DNA from: Latrodectus hesperus
Taxonomy: Eukaryota; Arthropoda; Arachnida; Araneae; Theridiidae
Length of the DNA stretch: 64,000 nt
NCBI GenBank assembly: GCA_037975125.1
Contig: CM075850.1
Span: 123,965,826-124,029,825 of the forward strand
Reading direction: 5' to 3'
The notes below the pieces were generated by a model. That model made no database searches. It was given only the letters and a program-made list of their open reading frames with translations, and had not been told where the DNA came from. Shown piece by piece: positions 60,770 to 64,000 of this stretch (positions within the stretch are counted from its first letter, which is position 1; the number at the start of each line of letters is the position of its first letter). A program made the position numbers and the translations under genes.

Positions 60770-61571
60770 GAGAGGCTGGAATATACTGTAGTCACATTCG
60801 CGATAGTTTTTATGCACAATTCTTAGAAGCTATTTTGTAGTGAAGGTGATGTGTGTCTAAATTGTTCTTCTAAATCAGTGTGTCATTGGAGAGTCGTAAG
60901 GAGTCAAGGATTGTTCACGATTGGAAGGGTCTTAAATTCTGCCTTAATGGAGCATTTACTGGATTACTTGGGAACTGAATTGCGCACTCTGCATGTTTAG
61001 ATGATACGAACATTCCTTGACATGGCTTACTGCTAAAATTATCTCAGATTTTCAGTGAAACTACTATTGCTCCCTTTTCATTTGTTTAGATTTCATTCCC
61101 ATCCTTTTTCTAATCTCCCTTTAAAGAGCCATTTGTTTATGTAAAAATAGTTTTTCGGTTGAGATTAATTTATAAAGAGTAATTCCTAGGTTGTGTTACC
61201 TAATATTTTATTTTCGTTGGGTGGGCAGTATGTTTCCCATCTCCCATTGGGAGATATGCAAAGGTAGAGTATCTTTCGTTTTGCATTTCTTTTTATTTCG
61301 CGCGACATTTTATTTATAAAATATAATTTTCAGAAAATAAAATCTACGAAAGGAATGATGAATTAGATATATATTGTATCGGCTTCCCTTGGACATTTAA
61401 TAATTAATGAAGTTTGTGGAAAATATACTTCCCACGGGATTATAGAAAGGATTATACTAATGATATTAATATTCACAAATGATAATCTCCAGTTATCCTA
61501 AATTTTTGCACTTTTAATTTCGTTATCAAAAATATATATGCTAAAATAATATCATTTAAATTTTTAAATGT
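60770..61571. other. Unrecognised spacer
   Basis: Mixed composition, no supported gene. Confidence 0.5.
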
Positions 61572-61583
61572 TAAAAATAATAT

Positions 61584-61890
61584 TGTTGTTACTAATGACA
61601 CGTGGACAAGCCAAGCTCGCTATGCCTTGGCTATGCGAATTTAAGTCAATTGGGAGCGTCTTTCGTTTTTAATCAGAGCACCATGAAGGTGAAAGTACGA
61701 CTTTGCTCTACACACATGCCATAGGGACCCGTACATAGGGTAGGCAACCATTCACATCTCATTTGTACAAGGAAAGGACAAAGACAGGATAGATAGAGAG
61801 AGAATGTACATCCATGCCCGAACCGGGATTCGAACCCAGGTCCTCCTTATCCGCAGTCAGGCACGCTGACCACTAGACAAGTTGGGCGGC
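61584..61890 (-). repeat. SINE-B, tail type 2, perfect target duplication
   Basis: In reverse it matches the 57.5-kb copy throughout, including 'GTAGAGCAAAGTCGTACTTT' and the CAATTGACTTAAATTCGC tail. TAAAAATAATAT flanks it at 61572-61583 and 61891-61902. Confidence 0.92.
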
Positions 61891-61902
61891 TAAAAATAAT
61901 AT

Positions 61903-64000
61903 AATTTTGATTTACCATTTATAAATTGATTCACGATTTAATATTTATTAATGATTTAAGTAATATTATGATAATTTTTTACCCTATAAAAATATCTATA
62001 TGCTTTATGTATGTATTGAACTCTTCCGTTCTTCTAGCAAGAACGGAACTTTTACTTACATATAAAAATAATATGTTGATAAGTGCATGAAAAACACATT
62101 ATTTCTTTGATTTAGTCCGGAACTGTCATTCTGATAGAGCTGAATTTTCAGAGGCCTGTTTTTCTTCTTCTGATGGTGGTTGTTTTAAAGGGTAATGATG
62201 GAAGTTTGCCAATGCTTGTTAAACTGGTGATGGTCTAACTACTTCCGAGTGACAGAAGCTTGAGAAATAAGTTGGCTTTTTAGTGAGTTAGGGTAGTGAT
62301 ATAGAAGCTTTCTCATGCATGTTAAATCTGTGTTTGTGTTTCTTAGTTTTTCTCACAACAAACCTTTTATTTTTCTCAACAAGTTATTTTTCAATTTAGA
62401 TTCACGCAATCGTTTTTCCCATCATGCCATTCTGGCCACCTGCTTTTACACAAATTGTGATTAGTTCTTTTCATTACTTTTGCAACACATTTTGGACAAT
62501 GTCATCATAAGTGACAGCGTATGTTATTCATTTGCATCTGGCCACGAAGTCAATTTTAAAGAAAACATTTTTCTTAGAAAAAGACTTTTGATACCTGTTT
62601 TAGTCGAATATCCTCTTAATGAGTGAAAAATCTTGATTAGCTGTTTAAAGGATTTAATGTCCTTCCGTTGGTGTGGTATGTAAGTCTGAATTAGTGGATC
62701 AGGTTAAGACCCATTCACGTGATTTTTAACTCCAGATAATGTAGTAGTTTTTTGTGTTTAACAGATAATTTCAATAAGCAGTAGTAAACTTCTGAAAGTA
62801 CAGTGTGATCATTGGAATACAAGTTCACAAATCAGGTATTCGTTTCAAATTAGTTTTGTGGATATATTCTCTTACAATAAGAAACGAATTAGAATCCCAG
62901 GTATTTATTTAATTCCCAATTCCATGTTTCAAGTTTGTCAATGTAATTGTGTTATTTAGTTTTATAACACTATAAAATCGCTATTCAAAATTTTAATATT
63001 GTCAAAAATATAAAATTTTAAAAACTGATTTGCACTCTATACTCAGATTATTTTTAAATGTGTTGGAATTTCTCAAATTGAGTATTACTTCATGACATTC
63101 ATTGTACCTAAGTCATAAACTTGTGTGTGATAAACATTTACGGAATATATAAGCAATCAATAATAAAATAATATAAACAGTTTATACAGTTCCTGAAAAC
63201 TTTTTCCGAAAAGAACAAGTTAAATAAACGTTATTTGAATAGGATAGGGTATAGAGAATAAAGGTTATATTAGAGGAGTGTCATATCTTAACATTATTCT
63301 AGATAGCAAAGTAATAGAAAGTGTTTGTAATCAGAATCAATTGCCGACATTCTGGCCGTATTAAAAACATATCCTTCACTATCAATCAAACAAAAAATAA
63401 AAATAATGGGTAAAAAAGAGCGACATTTAAAAATAAATGTTGTTGTCATTTTTAATTCTTAAGAAAAATCGTTCTTTTTTCTGATCATTCCAGTTTTATT
63501 GTTTATTAGTTACAAGCTTAGTTGGATACTCTGACTTTTGATTTTAGTTATTAAAACATTATATTAGATTTTTGTTATTTCATTACTTAAAAAAATTATC
63601 GATATTCTGAATTCATATGATATTAAAAGTAATTAACAAATACGGCAATGTTTGTTTTTAAAGATTTTTTTTGTCTGGAAATATTTTCATTATTAATGAA
63701 ATTAGATTCTTGTTAAAATATAGATACTTAATAGCGCAAAATTTTCATTTATCTTTAAGTTATTAATATTATAGTAATGTCAAACATTCTCAAATAGCAT
63801 ACACGTATGCCTAAATTGCTTTAATTTCTAATCAAAATTTTTTTCTGTAATCTTCTTCAGTAATTTTTTGTCATTCACACAGACATAATATGGAAAATAA
63901 AATTTATATATCGTTTATTTATATATTCATCATATATAAATAACGAATAATATCATTTAAAAAATGTTTCTAATTAACGTCCACTTAGGAAATTTCTCGT
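61903..64000. other. AT-rich spacer to the window end
   Basis: No gene is supported. 62.1-62.6 kb is less AT-rich and in reverse gives a scrap FHHYPLKQPPSEEEKQASEN before a stop, which I cannot assign. The rest is AT-rich. Confidence 0.5.
62024..62048. repeat. Palindrome, 10-bp arms, 5-bp loop
   Basis: TTCCGTTCTT / CTAGC / AAGAACGGAA, a perfect short hairpin with no obvious host element. Confidence 0.85.

Overview
The window is animal nuclear DNA: AT-rich, gene-poor and full of transposable-element relics. The mix of tRNA-derived SINEs, MADF-type Harbinger elements, hAT, mariner and Tc1 elements, together with an arthropod-like NELF-C/D protein, points to an arthropod. A spider or other chelicerate is my best guess; that is inference, since no marker gene settles it.

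Only one host gene is clear. The minus strand from 1327 to the left edge encodes the N-terminal 442 residues of NELF-C/D (TH1), a subunit of the negative elongation factor that pauses RNA polymerase II. The frame is open and intronless, and the gene runs off the window. A GC-richer island at 6.15-6.75 kb carries a palindromic RFX X-box and may be a promoter.

The rest is mostly mobile DNA. 3.6-9.6 kb: a LINE tail, SINEs and a broken piggyBac transposase. 11.5-15.8 kb: a nearly complete PIF/Harbinger element of about 4 kb. Its transposase (+) and MADF protein (-) genes have interleaved exons, and it is inserted in a SINE-like repeat that keeps a 14-bp target duplication. 16.4-18.6 kb: a hAT relic and SINEs. 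18.7-31.3 kb: scattered SINEs, an RTE-type LINE tail and long AT-rich spacers. 31.3-40.9 kb: a nest of two related hAT elements with two insertions of one internally deleted LINE, each with its own target duplication. 41.4-43.2 kb: a short hAT element with an 8-bp target duplication, interrupted by a deleted Tc1 element. 43.6-46.4 kb: a mariner relic, then a 1.54-kb non-autonomous element whose 28-bp inverted repeats start CATG and whose 8-bp target duplication is perfect; it resembles the P-element superfamily. 46.7-50.1 kb: a GA microsatellite and minisatellites of 39 and 74 bp. 51.4-61.9 kb: LINE tails, several SINE families with exchanged tails, two more mariners (one with perfect 25-bp inverted repeats) and long AT microsatellites. 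61.9-64 kb: AT-rich spacer.

Every transposase or reverse-transcriptase gene recognised here is broken or truncated, so none looks able to move on its own. I see no CRISPR array, operon or bona fide tRNA or rRNA gene.
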